From Antedon mediterranea (lineage: Eukaryota; Echinodermata; Crinoidea; Comatulida; Antedonidae), in the NCBI RefSeq assembly GCF_964355755.1, contig NC_092673.1:23563001-23627000 (forward strand): DNA of 64,000 nt, in the 5' to 3' direction. The position numbers and the translations under genes are program-made. The notes under the pieces are model-generated. The model saw only the letters and a program-made list of their open reading frames with translations, was not told where the DNA came from and did no database searches. Numbering within the stretch: position 1 is the stretch's first letter; each line of letters opens with the position of its first letter. Of the stretch, positions 1 through 12,440 are shown piece after piece.

Positions 1-24
1 TTTCTGGGGGAAATACATCTTTTA
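1..24. repeat. Right end of a TTAA-type MITE, cut by the window edge
   Basis: The first 24 bases (CTGGGGGAAATACATCTTTT core) match the right end of the complete element at 25,060-25,404 (GGGGGACAATACATCT then TTAA). Only the terminal inverted repeat is visible, so the rest of the copy must lie to the left of the window. Confidence 0.45.
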
Positions 25-3000
25 ATTAAACAAGACTAGTTCAGTTGATGGAGTACAAATTCAATGGAATCCATTGACGATTTAGAAGAATTGCTTTATC
101 CGAAATAGTCTATTCTTATAAACAATTGGCAGACGAAGCTCTTTTTCTTGCAACCAAACCGCTAATTAATTTAGTTATAATTTAATATAAATTGATTGAT
201 AATTATACATACTGTGCCTATTTGTTTTGTTGTAAGTTGTAAGAAATTACACGTCAAACTATAAATAAAATGTATATACATTAGACCAATCCAATACATA
301 GTTATAACCAAGGCCAAATAAATTAATCTAAATTTGCGATGAACAGCAATTATCATTAAACTATTATTATTATTAAAAAGATGTTCCCACATTCAGTGTA
401 AAAACACATCTATGAATGACCTTAAATCAAACCAGCCCGGGTGGAAACATTCATTATCCATATTTCCTAGTTTGGCTATGGTAGTATAGTTGACTACACT
501 TTCGCCGGATTTTGATAAAGTTGTAGAAAGTAGAAACATTTGTACAGTAGCAATTTTACAATTTTATTTTACTTTAGTCCAGCTTATACACGCTGTTGAA
601 CTGTCAGTTGGTTTTTAAGCTGAAGTAAGACTCCTGTAGCTAGTTCACATAAATGTTTATTTTTCCAAAATTGGTCGTGCAAACTTTGTATAAAAAATAT
701 ACGTTTTTAGGAATGTACCATTTGGCAAATAAAATAGCAACACAGAAGTTGCGTATGTTACCAACATTCCAGAGGCTAAACGTTCAAAGGTCAATGTGAA
801 GTGAACAAGCTGAAATTCTCAGTGTATTGCTTCTGGGTAAAGATTTTATTAGATTATATAAAATTAAACTAAATTAGCCTGTCAATGTACAAACGAGCAA
901 AACAAAAAATACAAATAGTTGGTATTAAGTCAACTATTCAAAACAATTCATATGTAATTATTTGCATAATAATCGACATGATGCATTGGTATTGGACGTC
1001 TCATATTGGGTTCAGCGTTAAGGCAACTTTAATCTACTTAAAGTTTATGTAATTAAATGATAAAGTGTATCATTTAGTATCTAGGAACATGCACTGTGGG
1101 TTTACAAAGACCTTAGAATGTGGGGTTAACTAACATGATTTAGTTTTAGGCCGGTTGCCAATGTAATCTCACCATCTTATCCGCTCGATATTAATTCAGA
1201 TACACATTTGTACTATGTTTATGAATCTCATAAACTTGTAAAAACAAATTATTTTTGACAAATTATTGCTTTTTAAAATGGTATATATTAAAAGTCCCAA
1301 ATTAATAGTCAGTATGTTGTTGGAAACAAACGTACTTTACCTATTCTCGTCCTCTAATCGCCTGAAAAGTTATTTCTCTTCTTTATATTTGTGTGTTTTT
1401 GTATTGAAATGAATACTTTGTTTTTCCTGCATCTTTACGATAAGATTGTAGGAAATATTGTATTGAATAAACGAGGGGACGTCTTTAGTTGTAAAACCCT
1501 GATTCCTGAAAACCTGATTCCTGAAAATCCGAATTCCACCACACGAGTGTTATGTGGAATCTCAATATAAAAGTTCACATGTTCTCTGCTGGAGCGAAAT
1601 GTGACGTCCTGCTCATACTGTTTTAAATTGCTTTATTATGAAATAATAATTTAATAAAAGACGTATTGATAATATAATAATCACATAATAAATTAAAAGT
1701 GAGAAAAAGAAACATTGTAGGGGAAAATTATAATCGATCTATTAGGTAAAAACTATAAATTTAATTTAAAACGATATTAATTTACTATAAAGATACATTT
1801 CAAGAACTTTCTTAAAAATGTATTTTAATTCTGAATTCAATACAGTAGTTTGATTTGATAATAATTTAAAAATGTAGTATACATTATTTTCGAATTAATG
1901 TTGGCCTACATATGAGTTTAATAACAACTTTACTAGCTCTCTAAATTTGTTTTCTATCTAGAAAGTGCAGTGATGATATCTACAGTGAAGGCCAATGTGT
2001 GTGTGTCTAAGCAACACCAAATTCATGCCCAATATTTTCTTTTTTTTTATTCAAAATTGTTTGTCAGTCAACTGACACACAGTTTTTTTAAAATGTTTAT
2101 ATAATTATGCTGTATGTTTTTGTACCTTGAATTTACAGAAACCTAATTTTTAACCTGATTGACTGACTTGGTATAGAATCGTAACAAACCGCTGGGGACG
2201 CTAATATTTGTAATGTTGCTGTACATGTAATAAGAGTGATGTGTGTGTACAATCTATACAAACTCTCCAATTTAATGACGTCATCAGAATCATTATTCTC
2301 GCAATTATTAGTGAATTCACACTGAGATGCAACAACTTGTAAAATGTCACTGCGCATGTCGATACGATTATTTTTAGATTTATAATCTTTTGTTAATTGG
2401 CCATGTTTTTATAATATTACCATTTAGCTTTCAAAGCATGAGTTTGCGGTAAACGTTACTTTATTGTATTAAATGCATGTTTTCAATATCTGAAAATAAT
2501 ATGATTTGTTGTTCGATGGTCATGTATAAAAATAATCAAATCGACTCTATTAATCTCCTCAAGGGACTTAACATTACTAAGTATCTCCATTTTCATCTTG
2601 TAATTGGGGAGGAACTTCCCAATTAATCTGAAGAAATTATTATACAAATATGACAAAATATAAACAAATCAATATTTTATTATATTTAATATAGTGATTA
2701 GTAGGCCTATGTAACTTAACTTCATAAAACAAGCCAACACACATGACGTCACTAGAAGTTTAGTTATTTGAATATCAAGCTGAATAGTTTGGATTAGAAT
2801 GTTGGTTTGGAATACTTTTGCAGACGTTTTACCGTTTGCGCATTATAAAGAACATTCAAGAAGAACTCTCCTTTGATACCCCTATATCCAGCGGACGCCG
2901 TTATTAAAGGGACACTCTATTGTGATTACGCCCGTTGTGCGTAATTATATAGGTGATAAGTATTCTTTTTGATGAATATTTTAAAATAGGAATAATGCGA

Positions 3001-3055
3001 AAATAAGAGTGATGTAGGAATCAATCATAACATAAATATGAACCTCAAAGCATGT
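25..3055. other. Non-coding AT-rich stretch
   Basis: No convincing coding region, splice-framed exon or RNA gene seen. Short open frames here are AT-rich and show no domain, signal peptide or splice context. One TAGGCCTA octamer lies at about 2,702, and a short relic of the pale 'cccctat..attaaagggacac' repeat style is at 2,878-2,922. Confidence 0.5.
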
Positions 3056-3559
3056 TAATAGAGAGGTTTCGCAATCTTACGAATACGATAACAAAAACGG
3101 ATACGTCACGCACACGTATTCGTTTTTGTAAGCCAGTAAAAATCTGTTTCGCATGGCAACGAAATATTGAGGGCGCCGTCCAAAATATAACTGCGGTAAA
3201 TTTGAGCGAAGCGCAGGTACGTGTTGCTTGGTGGTTGGCTGCCTAGGCCTAGCGTAACATCAAAGCGAGTGAGGACTTTAAAAACTGCTATTTATCTGAA
3301 TTGGCCTGGCATTTTAGTAAATTACTTTAGTAAATTACTTTCAATAAATATATAATTATATTATAATCATGAATCATTCCTGATTCAAATGCAAAATGTG
3401 CAAAATAGATCAAAAACTATACTCGTTTTGTAGTTACGAATATGACTGGTGATATTCGTCAACACGAATACGCTTTACGAATCAGCTCAAAAATTTCACA
3501 AATGTGTGACGTATCCGTTTTCGTTATCGTATTCATAAGGTTGCGAAACCTCCCTATTA
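3056..3559. mobile_element. Mariner-like MITE (about 0.5 kb, TA target site)
   Basis: The left end (TAATAGAGAGGTTTCGCAAT onward) is the imperfect reverse complement of the right end (ending GCGAAACCTCCCTATTA). The inverted repeats run about 55 bp and include a shared GATACGTCAC / GTGACGTATC block at 3,100 and 3,505. Each end is bordered by TA, as expected for Tc1/mariner insertions, though the TA could also belong to the repeat itself. No transposase is present, so it is non-autonomous. Short open frames starting in it (3,052 + and 3,459 -) are artefacts of the repeat. Confidence 0.6.
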
Positions 3560-5516
3560 TTATTTGATTTGTGAATTTATATATCTGTTGTCGGAAGAAA
3601 ATAAGAATTGAAATGATCATTTCACATAGGATATCTAATCCCAATAGGACACGACAAAACGCACATGATCATTAAGAAAGCTTAAACACAACTCAAACGG
3701 AACATTACCGCTTCCTCAATACACTTTTTGATGAGCGTTCCGCTCTGCAAAACATACAAATAGGCTTACATTTAGAACATTCCAAAAATTATTTAATTAA
3801 AATATTATACATAATAATATTATGATAATTTGCCTTTAGCTTTTATATTAAACAATCTATCAACGATTATCTTTCTCCCTTCGTCAATCAACAGTCGGTT
3901 AATAACAAAGTTTCACATGTTTTTTAAATACATCACAATTTGCTAAAAAAGCCTAATGTTCCCAATGACTATATCTAGTGATAGTATTACTGTTACATCA
4001 TTATTTAATGTTATTCAATCCGATTATATTTTGTAATTGTTTAATCTTGAATAATAGTAGACATATTGATTTGATTTAACATCTATTTAATTTATAAGAA
4101 AAATATGTCAAACATTTTATGTTTGCGATTTATTAAAGTATTCTCCAGGTTATGATTCAAATACTTTTAAAACAAAATAATGTGGAATGAGAATACCATT
4201 TACAGGTGTTTAATTTATAAAAGTTGTTCGTATGAAATCACGGTTTGGCGTTGACGGGTCACTACCTCTGGATATGCGCATATCAGGTGATTTTTAACAT
4301 TACATTTTGTGAAAGGATTTATTTCCCAAAATATTCCGATTAAGGTTTATTGCACCTGTTTACCTATAAAAGCTATTCCATTTTGGTCATTGAACTTTCA
4401 CATTGTCCTCATGCGTGTGGTTATTAAGTAAGTTTTTTTATTAGCTGAAACATAGATTGGAAGGTGTTTGTACTAACATAAATGACGATCAAAAAGTCAT
4501 CACATTTAAATTAGCAAGCTATTCAATACACTATGTAAGTACTCCTTAGGCTTCTATCGATCAATGTCAACAGGGCGCTGTATGCTGCTGGCGACAAGAT
4601 AACTTTAAAGTAGCTTGATGTTCACCCCTTTACATCTCGTATTAAAGCACGTGTAAACAGTATCACGTACATAACATAAAAATATATCATCGGTAGATCA
4701 TGTAGGTTCGACGTCTGAGAATTGCGTGGTGTGATAAAATCAGGTCATTAATTCATAGCACAGTCGCTTTAAGGTGATAAGTAATAAAGAGGCAAGCGAT
4801 ACAAGTGTTTCAATATTATCGTCGTCAATTCAAGAAGTTCAAAACTGCATTAAGACAAAACATAATGTGATGGTAACTAATCTATCGATAATAGCCAATT
4901 GACTTGCAATAGACAATGTACCGTTCAGTGTGTTTCGTGTATCTAAGGCATATGTATGATAATCTTACTTACTTTATGTGACAAGTTACAGACGCGTTTG
5001 TGCCGAACGTATCCGTTCCTTTGATGACGCAATCACAAACCGGTAACACTTTTCACTGAATGTTTATTTTAAACAGCAGACCTAAACAAAATTAATAATT
5101 AAAAAATAGCTAATGCTTAAGTTTTTTTTAGAAACAGTTCTCAAAGAATTATAAATATAGGTTTGATAGAAGTACTACCCCTGGGAAATCAGTAAGAAGT
5201 CATTTTGGGAGCCATTTCCACATTGTATACCAGTAAACATGTGAAATGTGATTTTAATGGATAAATTCTTATTACGTTCGCCTAATGGTAATCATAGACT
5301 GAGGTTTATCGGAATATAAATTGAATATGAATAAGTAGAGAAAAGTTCATTGTCGATTTTCGTTATTTTAATATAGAGGACAGATGAATAAATGAGTTAT
5401 TTTTTATTTGTTTTTAAGTCTGGTAGATATCCATCCATAATCATAGTTATAATAAGGTCAAGATAAATATTGTTTGATGTTCTAGATAATAAAAAGAACG
5501 TGATATTTAGGCTTGG
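3560..5516. other. Non-coding; one possible promoter/leader motif
   Basis: No gene recognised. CTATAAAAGC at about 4,361-4,370 followed 65 bases later by AAGTAAGT (splice-donor-like, 4,438) could be a promoter with a very short leader exon, but the putative leader contains an ATG and nothing ties it to a downstream exon. Confidence 0.3.
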
Positions 5517-5519
5517 TTC

Positions 5520-5717
5520 CCACTTGGAGGCAAACGCAAATACGTAAGCACGCCGCAAGTAATTTGACTGATCGCGATGTATCATCCAAACCAGGGAAGA
5601 ATGAAATGATGTGAAAGTAAAGATTTTAAATTTCACTCTTCCCTGATGATCCAAACTGCAGTCGTTGCGTTGCGTTGCGTTGTGTCTACGTCGTTGCGTT
5701 GCGTCCACGTAGGAATC
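5520..5717. mobile_element. Harbinger-like MITE copy (GGCTTGGTTCCCAC family)
   Basis: Starts GGCTTGGTTCCCACTTGGAG right after TTA, with internal CGATGxATCATCC and TTGCGTTGCGTTGCG tracts typical of this family, seen also near 13.0, 20.8, 32.2-32.6, 49.6, 58.2 and 58.7 kb. A TTA/TAA target site and GGG/GGC-type ends suggest the PIF/Harbinger superfamily; this is inferred from the ends only. The right end is degraded. A separate small hairpin has inserted inside it. Confidence 0.5.
5592..5645. mobile_element. Tiny hAT-like hairpin nested in the Harbinger-like MITE
   Basis: 54-bp hairpin with ends CAGGGAAGA / CTCTTCCCTG. The same ends bound the 45-bp element at 30,880-30,924. An 8-bp direct repeat ATCCAAAC lies at 5,584-5,591 and 5,649-5,656 (three bases off the right end), consistent with an 8-bp hAT-type duplication. 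CAGGG ends are common in hAT elements. Confidence 0.4.
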
Positions 5718-7360
5718 ATGTGTGTTAATGAAACCCTGTGGTCATCAATAAAGAAATATCTTATCTAAGTTAAAACATAAATAACATTATTTTAATTCAT
5801 CCTTTATAAATAGTAAGACTTATTTGCAAATATGTCACTTCCCTCATCAAATTAAATTAAATTTAATAAAAATGTTATCTTAATTATAATGGACCAAACC
5901 AAAAGTCTTAATAGTTCTTTCTCAAACTACGTTTCTAAACGTTACTAAATACATTGTATGTTGTATTATCTTTGTCATGTTGTGTTGACGAAAATAAACT
6001 TGAACTTGAATGTTGAAAAAGTATTGTAATTAAATTAAAATATCGAGGGACACGCTTCCTAAATAAAGTCCAAGGTGCGGAAGTACATATTATGACAAAC
6101 AAAAAGACTGCAGGATATAAGACGAAAAGAAATTAAAGTTAAAAACAGAAATCAAGATTAAAGGGAGCTTCGGGTATGAAATCTATATATTTTATTATAT
6201 TAACATTTACAACTACATTAATAATAACAAAAGTAGTGAGCGTTGACAAATAATACGCCTCTTTAAAAAGTGGTGTTACTTTTTCTTAATGTTACTGATT
6301 TTCAATACATTTTAATCATTAACTATTTTCAATAAAAATTGTATTTTACACTATAAAAGTAATTGAATGTTCTTTAGATTTATATACTTTTTTCCTCAAG
6401 GCCTCAACTTTCTGATACACGTTAGTGAATTTCCTATCTTTTATAAACACATAGCAAAAAGTCCTGTACCAGCAAGGGACATTTACCACTCTCATGTATA
6501 ATAAATGTTTTAGTAAAAGTTTATTTACAATAAACACCTTTTAGAAAAGATATACCTGAAGCTACCCTTTAAGAAAAATGGCTCAAATTGACATTAATGA
6601 GATTAAATTTTGGTGGGTTTCCTATCCTTTTAACACCAGAAAAAATACATATATATAGCACCACTTTATAAAAAATGCACTTACGGTATTTCACCGCTGT
6701 CGTAAAATAAGTGTGAATATAATAACATTGTGTTGTACGTTTAATATTTTATAGTATATACTAGCAATTTAAACTAGGAACTACCCTTTAAGAAAGAGAT
6801 AATGTAAAAACGTAAAAAATAGTTTATCATTCTAATTAGGTTAGCAAAACTGATATTTATGCCGATATTAATATTGTAAAACCATAAAACATATAGGTTG
6901 ATTACAATAGATGTAGATATTTAAGATGAATAAGTGCTATTATAAAATTTCATAATAATGTTTTTAGGATCTTAAAACCGATTAATATCCCAATTGTGTT
7001 CAAAACAACGTATAGCGATTAAAAAAGATGTTACGACAGTCATATAGAAACAGAGTTGGTGATCAGGCATATTAAAACACCAGCTAAATCCGATTTTAAA
7101 ATAAGTTTGAATTAGGTATTGCTTTTATATTTTTAATCAATTGAAAATAATATATTACTGTCCATTAAAATAATATTAGTAATCATCATCATATGACATC
7201 ATTCATCACTTTTATTGGAGCTGTGTGTGTATGTATAGTACGCATTTTGCGCGCACAACACGTAATAACGCATATTGCATTTAGTTATTTGTATTAATTT
7301 GTTCTTCATTAGTATGTATGGGCCTACATTAGAACTTTATGGTGACGCATTCGGCCCCTT
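5718..7360. other. Non-coding with repeat fragments
   Basis: No gene. At 5,960-6,012 a segment reading TGTTGTGTTGACGAAAATAA then ACTTGAACTTGAA resembles the 3' tail of a non-LTR retrotransposon (short tandem ACTTGA ending). The motif CTACCCTTTAAGAAA occurs at about 6,564 and 6,782, and a related segment (TTCACC.CTGTCG ... GGAACTACCCTTTAA) recurs at 29,565-29,660, so both are probably copies of one small element. Confidence 0.35.
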
Positions 7361-7363
7361 TAA

Positions 7364-7522
7364 AGCCGATTTTCCACTAGGCGAATTTGTTCGCGCGAAT
7401 CGAAGGCGTCAGCTAATACGCATGCGTAGAGAAGGATTTGGAAGATGTAAACATGAATACACATGCGTACAAGCTGGCGCGTTCGATTCGCGCGAACAAA
7501 TTCGCCTAGTGGAAAATCGGCT
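7364..7522. mobile_element. MITE with perfect 40-bp inverted repeats
   Basis: 7,363-7,402 is the exact reverse complement of 7,484-7,523 (AAGCCGATTTTCCACTAGGC... at the left). The element is flanked by TAA at 7,361-7,363 and 7,523-7,525, as for PIF/Harbinger-type insertions (TTAA is an alternative reading). Internal sequence is about 80 bp and non-coding. Perfect arms mean it is young or kept identical by conversion. The open frame at 7,275-7,583 merely runs through it. Confidence 0.7.
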
Positions 7523-7525
7523 TAA

Positions 7526-7934
7526 GGCAAGTTTACACAGACGACCGGTAATAATAGGGTTCTCCTTGAATAGTATTTCATGAGAGATGTCTCAGAAGGA
7601 GTGTTATTATACTATACAGTATTAATAATATAGAAAGCTAAATATATGTTTCACTGAATGATCGATTTAATCGAGAAGTGTGCCTCAAATATGGACAGAT
7701 TTCATAAAGGCTTATGCACTAGTTAATTAAGCGAGTCAGATTGTTATGTTTACACTATTCTACTTGCTGCATTAATTAAATTAACACTACTGTGTAACGA
7801 ACACTTTAATTTGCAACTCTAATCGTTGTACAAAATATTTATGCTAACATTGAATTATAATTTAAGAAAAATGTTCTGAACTCTTTACTTGTAAATTCAA
7901 AGCGAGTACAAATACATTTTGATAATATTAAACC
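7526..7934. other. Non-coding stretch
   Basis: AT-rich, no gene or recognisable repeat. Confidence 0.45.
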
Positions 7935-8215
7935 TTGACTCAGAAATACCGGGATGGTGTCCGGCGGGGGATAGTTTTACCTTAGTTAAGCATAGTTAAG
8001 CTTAGTTACATTTTTTTTAATTTTTTTTTTTTTTTTCACATTATTGATTGTCTCCATCCCCGAAACCTCGACTAAGAAATACTGGAATGGTGTCCGGCGG
8101 GGGATAGTTTATTACCATTAGTTAAGGTCCTATGTAAAGCACCTAGAGGGGTCAGTGATCCATTAGGCGCTATATAAATACTGTTGTTTATTATTATTAT
8201 TTTTAGGCCTACACA
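7935..8215 (+). repeat. SINE/LINE 3'-tail fragments
   Basis: Two copies of a segment reading GGTGTCCGGCGGGGGATAGT (7,955 and 8,090). The second continues into TAAAGCACCTAGAGGGGTCA and AGGCGCTATATAAATACTG followed by an ATT-rich tail to about 8,210. A 'GCGCTATATAAAT + (ATT)n' ending is typical of L2/CR1-type LINE tails and the SINEs that borrow them. A poly-T run separates the copies. Confidence 0.5.
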
Positions 8216-9053
8216 TTATTATCTTCGTTAATGATTCACTTCATTCTATATTTGTTATGTGTTCATGCTATATGAGCAGTCGTGAATTCAATTCATTTTT
8301 ATTTGTTCGTGGTTTAAAGTGATAATGTTGTAACTATTGTGGGGTTTTAATTTTATAGGCAAATTTGTTAATTTGATCACAAATTGGTGGTGTACATTTT
8401 GTGATCGTAGATTTTCGTATTCTGAACGTTGCGTTATTTGACCAAGAAATTTTTTTTTTTAATTTTGTAAAAATTGGAACAATAATTTCTTTATCTAAAT
8501 TTTATTTATTTATACATTGTCATTATTTTGTTGTTTGTTTTTCAAATGACAATGCTGGCAAAATATTTCTATTCTTTTTCTACAGTTCGCATCAAGTTCG
8601 TATTTGACAATCTTTGGTATTTTGTTTACTTTTTTATATTTATGAATCTTTATTCCGCAAATTCAATGCATATAAAAATAACACGTTAATAATAATATGT
8701 TTTCTCGTCAATTTTTGTTATGCTGAAATAGAATAGTTATATCAAATCTATATTATCGTCTTTGTAGACTGACTGTATAACCAAACATTACATTATAGAA
8801 GATGCCTTTGTGATAACTAAATAAATCACTACTACGATTTAAACTGAAACATGTTAATCAAGATACATATAGGTAATAAATCAAGTTACGCGGTAATCTA
8901 ATGGTAGTAGCATCCACGTGAAATCCAATAGCATAAAATGCTCGAACACCGACTGGTCAACTGAGGTTAATACAATTTAAATCCGAACTCGTTTTAATTT
9001 AGCAACAATTATATTCAACAAGACCATACATGGCTGCAGTCGCGTGCTTAAGT
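8216..9053. other. Non-coding stretch
   Basis: Nothing recognised; the T-rich open frame at 8,401-8,607 has no coding character. Confidence 0.45.
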
Positions 9054-9112
9054 TAGTGTACACCGACCAACCGACCGACTGACCGACTAACCGACCGACA
9101 TAGTGAGCTGTA
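9054..9112. repeat. CCGA-rich simple repeat with GACATAGTGAGCT tail
   Basis: ACCGACCAACCGACCGACTG... followed by ACATAGTGAGCTGTAGAGTC. A closely related block (ACCGACCGACCGACAAACCG then ACACAGTGAGCTTTAGAATC) interrupts the minisatellite at 19,145-19,190, so the two are copies of one unit rather than independent microsatellites. Confidence 0.55.
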
Positions 9113-9120
9113 GAGTCTTT

Positions 9121-9807
9121 TTTTGTTTTCTTTTAACAACCTCATAACATTAGTTAATGCATTGTTTGTTTACTTTCTTTCATTCAGCTTATTTTCTTAG
9201 TTTGTCTAACCGTTAAGTAAATGGAATAACTATAATGTAGCGATATAAAACAGTCTATTGAGACAAGCTTTATCAATGATGTTAACAAAAATAACAATTA
9301 TAGTCACAAAGTTGATTACATCTCGGTACTAAGTGCAATGGATTTCTACATTTTTATATCAATTTTGTTTTCTTTTAACAACTTCATAAGTTACCATAAA
9401 CATTATTTAATGTATTGTTTGTTTACTTTCTTTCATTCAGCTTATTTTCTTAGTTTGTCTAACTGTTAAGTAAATGAAATAACTGTAGGCCTAATGTAGC
9501 GATATAAAACAGTCTATGAGACAAGCTTTATCAATGATGTTAACAAAAATAACAATTATAGTCACAAAGTTGATTACATCTAGGTACTAAGTGCAATGGA
9601 TTTCTACATTTTTATATCAATTTTGTTTTCTTTTAACAACTTCATAAGTTACCATAAACATTATTTAATGTATTGTTTGTTTACTTTCTTTCATTCAGCT
9701 TATTTTCTTAGTTTGTCTAACCGTTAAGTAAATGAAATAACTATATGTAGCGATATAAAACAGTCTATGAGACAAGCTTTATCAATAATGTTAAAAATAA
9801 TAACAGT
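9121..9807. repeat. Tandem repeat, 2.8 copies of a 242-258 bp unit
   Basis: Units begin TTTTGTTTTCTTTTAACAAC at 9,121, 9,363 and 9,621. They are very similar; the first lacks a 13-16 bp piece (AGTTACCATAAAC) present in the other two, and the third is truncated near 9,807. No coding content. Confidence 0.85.
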
Positions 9808-11310
9808 TCTCTTCTATAAATATTTTATTTTCACTTGTGAATGATATATCCCGCTGAGTTAATTACGTCGTATTCACATTCATTACAACCATAAAAAAAC
9901 GTCACAATTTCCGCACATGTAAAAATAATGTAGGCCTATAAAAGGAAGGCTCTATTTGTTCCATTTTTCTAACAGTTTTTGTTTCTCTTTGGTGGGTGCG
10001 TTCCACATTTACTCTTTCCATATAATATCTATAATGATTATATATAACATTTTCATTAATATGTTTTTTATCTATTTTGTCTATAAAAATAATAATTATA
10101 ATTGTCTTATGTTATATTTCTATAACTGTGTTATAGTATATACACTGATTATAGGATTTTCTCTCGACATTTCTTCTTATAAGGACATTTTTATGCACAT
10201 TATATTTTGTATAAATGTACAATATATAATTATAATTTCTTCGTCTGTAACCTTTTCCATTTTTTCGGATCGTCTTCTGAAAAAGGCAGTGGCTATCAAA
10301 GATGATCAATCTCATCCGGCCTCTAGTATGTTCCAGTTGATGCGCAGCGGTCGGCGATTTCGTTCGCAATAATAGGCCCGATTTACAAATAGTTTCTTTC
10401 CAGGAACTATTAGAGCCTTAAACATCATGTAGACACTTTTTGAAAATAATGTTTTTGTTTTGAGTACGTGTTGTGTCCGTTGGATATTGTGCTCCGCCAA
10501 CAGAGCAAACAGAATGTCTATGTTTTTTCTTAAAACAGATGACAATAAATGATACTTGACTACTTTCTAATAGTTTGTGGAAATATCCATCAACCTTAAC
10601 TTGTTTCAAGTGGGAAGTAGGTTTTAGGATTTTACAAATAATACAAATTATGATTTCACACGAAGAAATTGGATCGCAAAGTAAGAAATACGATATTCCT
10701 CCTAAAATGCCTCCAACGCAAACTACACAATAAGTCAATGTTAAAAATAGCTTGAAACAAAATAACATACATAAGGTGCAGAATCGATTTTCAAAATTAG
10801 TTCTTATCGATTACCTTTAATTGAATACTGAATTTCAATCAAAACTCTAATGGCCAACCAATTAGAAATTATATAAATGTCCACCTCAATTGATGATGAC
10901 TAATATAAATTGTAATTAATTAATGTTTTTAAATTTGCAATGTCATTTACATAATTATTAATTATTGCAAATTAATTAACTTAATTGGAACAATAATTAT
11001 ATTGTGTTTAAAAACCTAAAAATCTACATGTTGTAAAGGTAGATTAATAATGGCAAAATAAGTGTTAACATTATTTTATATCATATAAATCAGTAACTAA
11101 TTAAGAAATTATAAATTGTGTTTGTAATTTTAAAAGAAATATATATTTTAAAATGTAATTGATTTGTTAATTTTTAATTTCCTTTTTTGATCAATATAAT
11201 ATGACAGACATACATGCAAATAAATAATAACATTTGTTTCTGTCCAATTGAACTTATCACACAGTGTAAAAGCACTAGTTGTCTGAGAATTGTCGGTGCT
11301 ACTACTGTGT
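9808..11310. other. Non-coding; one doubtful coding tail
   Basis: Mostly AT-rich. At 10,266-10,370 (+) an open frame ends in ...MRSGRRFRSQ-stop, which looks superficially like an amidation/cleavage site (Gly-Arg-Arg), but upstream it dissolves into AT-rich noise, has no clear acceptor, and the same bases resemble a MITE end (GCGGTCGGCGATTTCGTTCG). I do not call it a gene. Confidence 0.35.
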
Positions 11311-11500
11311 CTGGTATCATAGGCAAATTCAGTAATACAATGTCATATATGTATCACATGTGACGTCTGTACCATAGCATCATAGGCAAATTCAGTAATA
11401 CAATGTCATATGTGTATCACATGTGACGTCTGTACCATAGGCCATACGCCTAACCTAAACATAACCAACTACAGGTGACATGATACATGCAGTACAGTAC
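11311..11500. repeat. CATAGGC-family repeat, internally duplicated
   Basis: Starts CTGGTATCATAGGCAAATTC. A 65-bp unit (GTATCATAGGC ... TATCACATGTGACGTCTGTACCATAG) is duplicated in tandem (11,314-11,375 and 11,379-11,440). The same family, with ends CCxGTATCATAGGC and a central CACATGTG palindrome, is at 23.06, 30.00 and 56.11 kb. The right end here is decayed. Confidence 0.55.
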
Positions 11501-11889
11501 TATGTATATGCTATATTGGACAGATGTTACAATACGGCACCATTAGACGACGCTTTTAATTCTCGCATATGTTTTCATATTCAATGTCCTTAATGTGTAT
11601 TCATAATATATTTATTTATGTGTGGTCATATTTTTAATAGACCTAATAAGACTAAATCAATTATGTAAGTATTCGATTAAGTGTTTTTATACAGCCGCCT
11701 GTTTTTATCAATTACAAAATCAAGACTAAATGTATAAATATACAATAGAACGCATATATGCACATACTAATTGAGTCAGGAAATAGTGCATACTATGTTT
11801 AATGGTTATGAAAACCAGTAAAATGTCAAAATGATCGTCACCCAGTGAAATAAATTACAATAATTACCATCTTGTAACGTCATCTTATG

Positions 11890-12085
11890 TTTAATTCAGG
11901 GGAAATCCCTATTAAATGGACATCGACCCTAAGGGGAAACCCCTATTTAGGAGACACCTCTATTAAAGGGACAATTTCTATTTGGCAACACTTCTTAGTG
12001 AATAACAAGATGTGTGATATATCTTACGGCCAACCCCTATTGAGAGAACACCTCTAATAAGGGGACATGGTTTTGACTCCGAAGG
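11890..12085. repeat. Degenerate 'GGGGACACCTCTATTAA' repeat
   Basis: Irregular array of units such as GGGGAAACCCCTATTTAGGA and GACACCTCTATTAAAGGGAC, about 16-18 bp each. Weaker traces of the same style are at 2,878, 16,250-16,450, 26,325 and 31,300-31,520. Confidence 0.5.
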
Positions 12086-12164
12086 TGTTCACTTACTGTG
12101 GGCTCTACTGTGTATATATAGAAAGTATTATGATCAAATTACCATCTAATTAATCATATTTAAA

Positions 12165-12440
12165 ATCATCGTCATTATCATTTTCGTGACAACATCAAAG
12201 ATGTTATCATCTTATTGTTTTTTGTTTTTATCATTGTCTTTATCTTAATCATCGTAACTTGTCATCATTCGGCGTCTTTTGTCGTCGTCGTCATCATCAT
12301 AAAAATGTAATCATTGTCATTATTCTAATGTATCATTACGTCATGTGAATCTTCATAATTGTCATCAGTAAATTCATCACCATCATCCTCTTCTTCAATC
12401 ACATCATCATCAGTTTTGTCATCGTCATTGTCACCGTATT
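12165..12440. repeat. Imperfect TCA/ATC triplet-rich tract
   Basis: Long run of imperfect ATCATC/GTCATT/TCATCA triplets, an old microsatellite. Comparable tracts are at 26,560-26,775 and 54,195-54,250. Confidence 0.6.

Noticed and set aside
4361-4440. TATA box with short leader and donor as promoter of the 14.7-kb gene
   Set aside because: The leader contains an ATG-stop minigene, lies 10 kb away, and other donor-like sites (4,534; 11,666) are equally possible.
7275-7583. 102-aa open frame
   Set aside because: Passes through a MITE with perfect inverted ends.
10418-10768. 116-aa minus-strand frame with a hydrophobic start
   Set aside because: The signal-like start is followed by unstructured sequence; overlapping frames are also open on the same strand, there is no splice support and no family resemblance.
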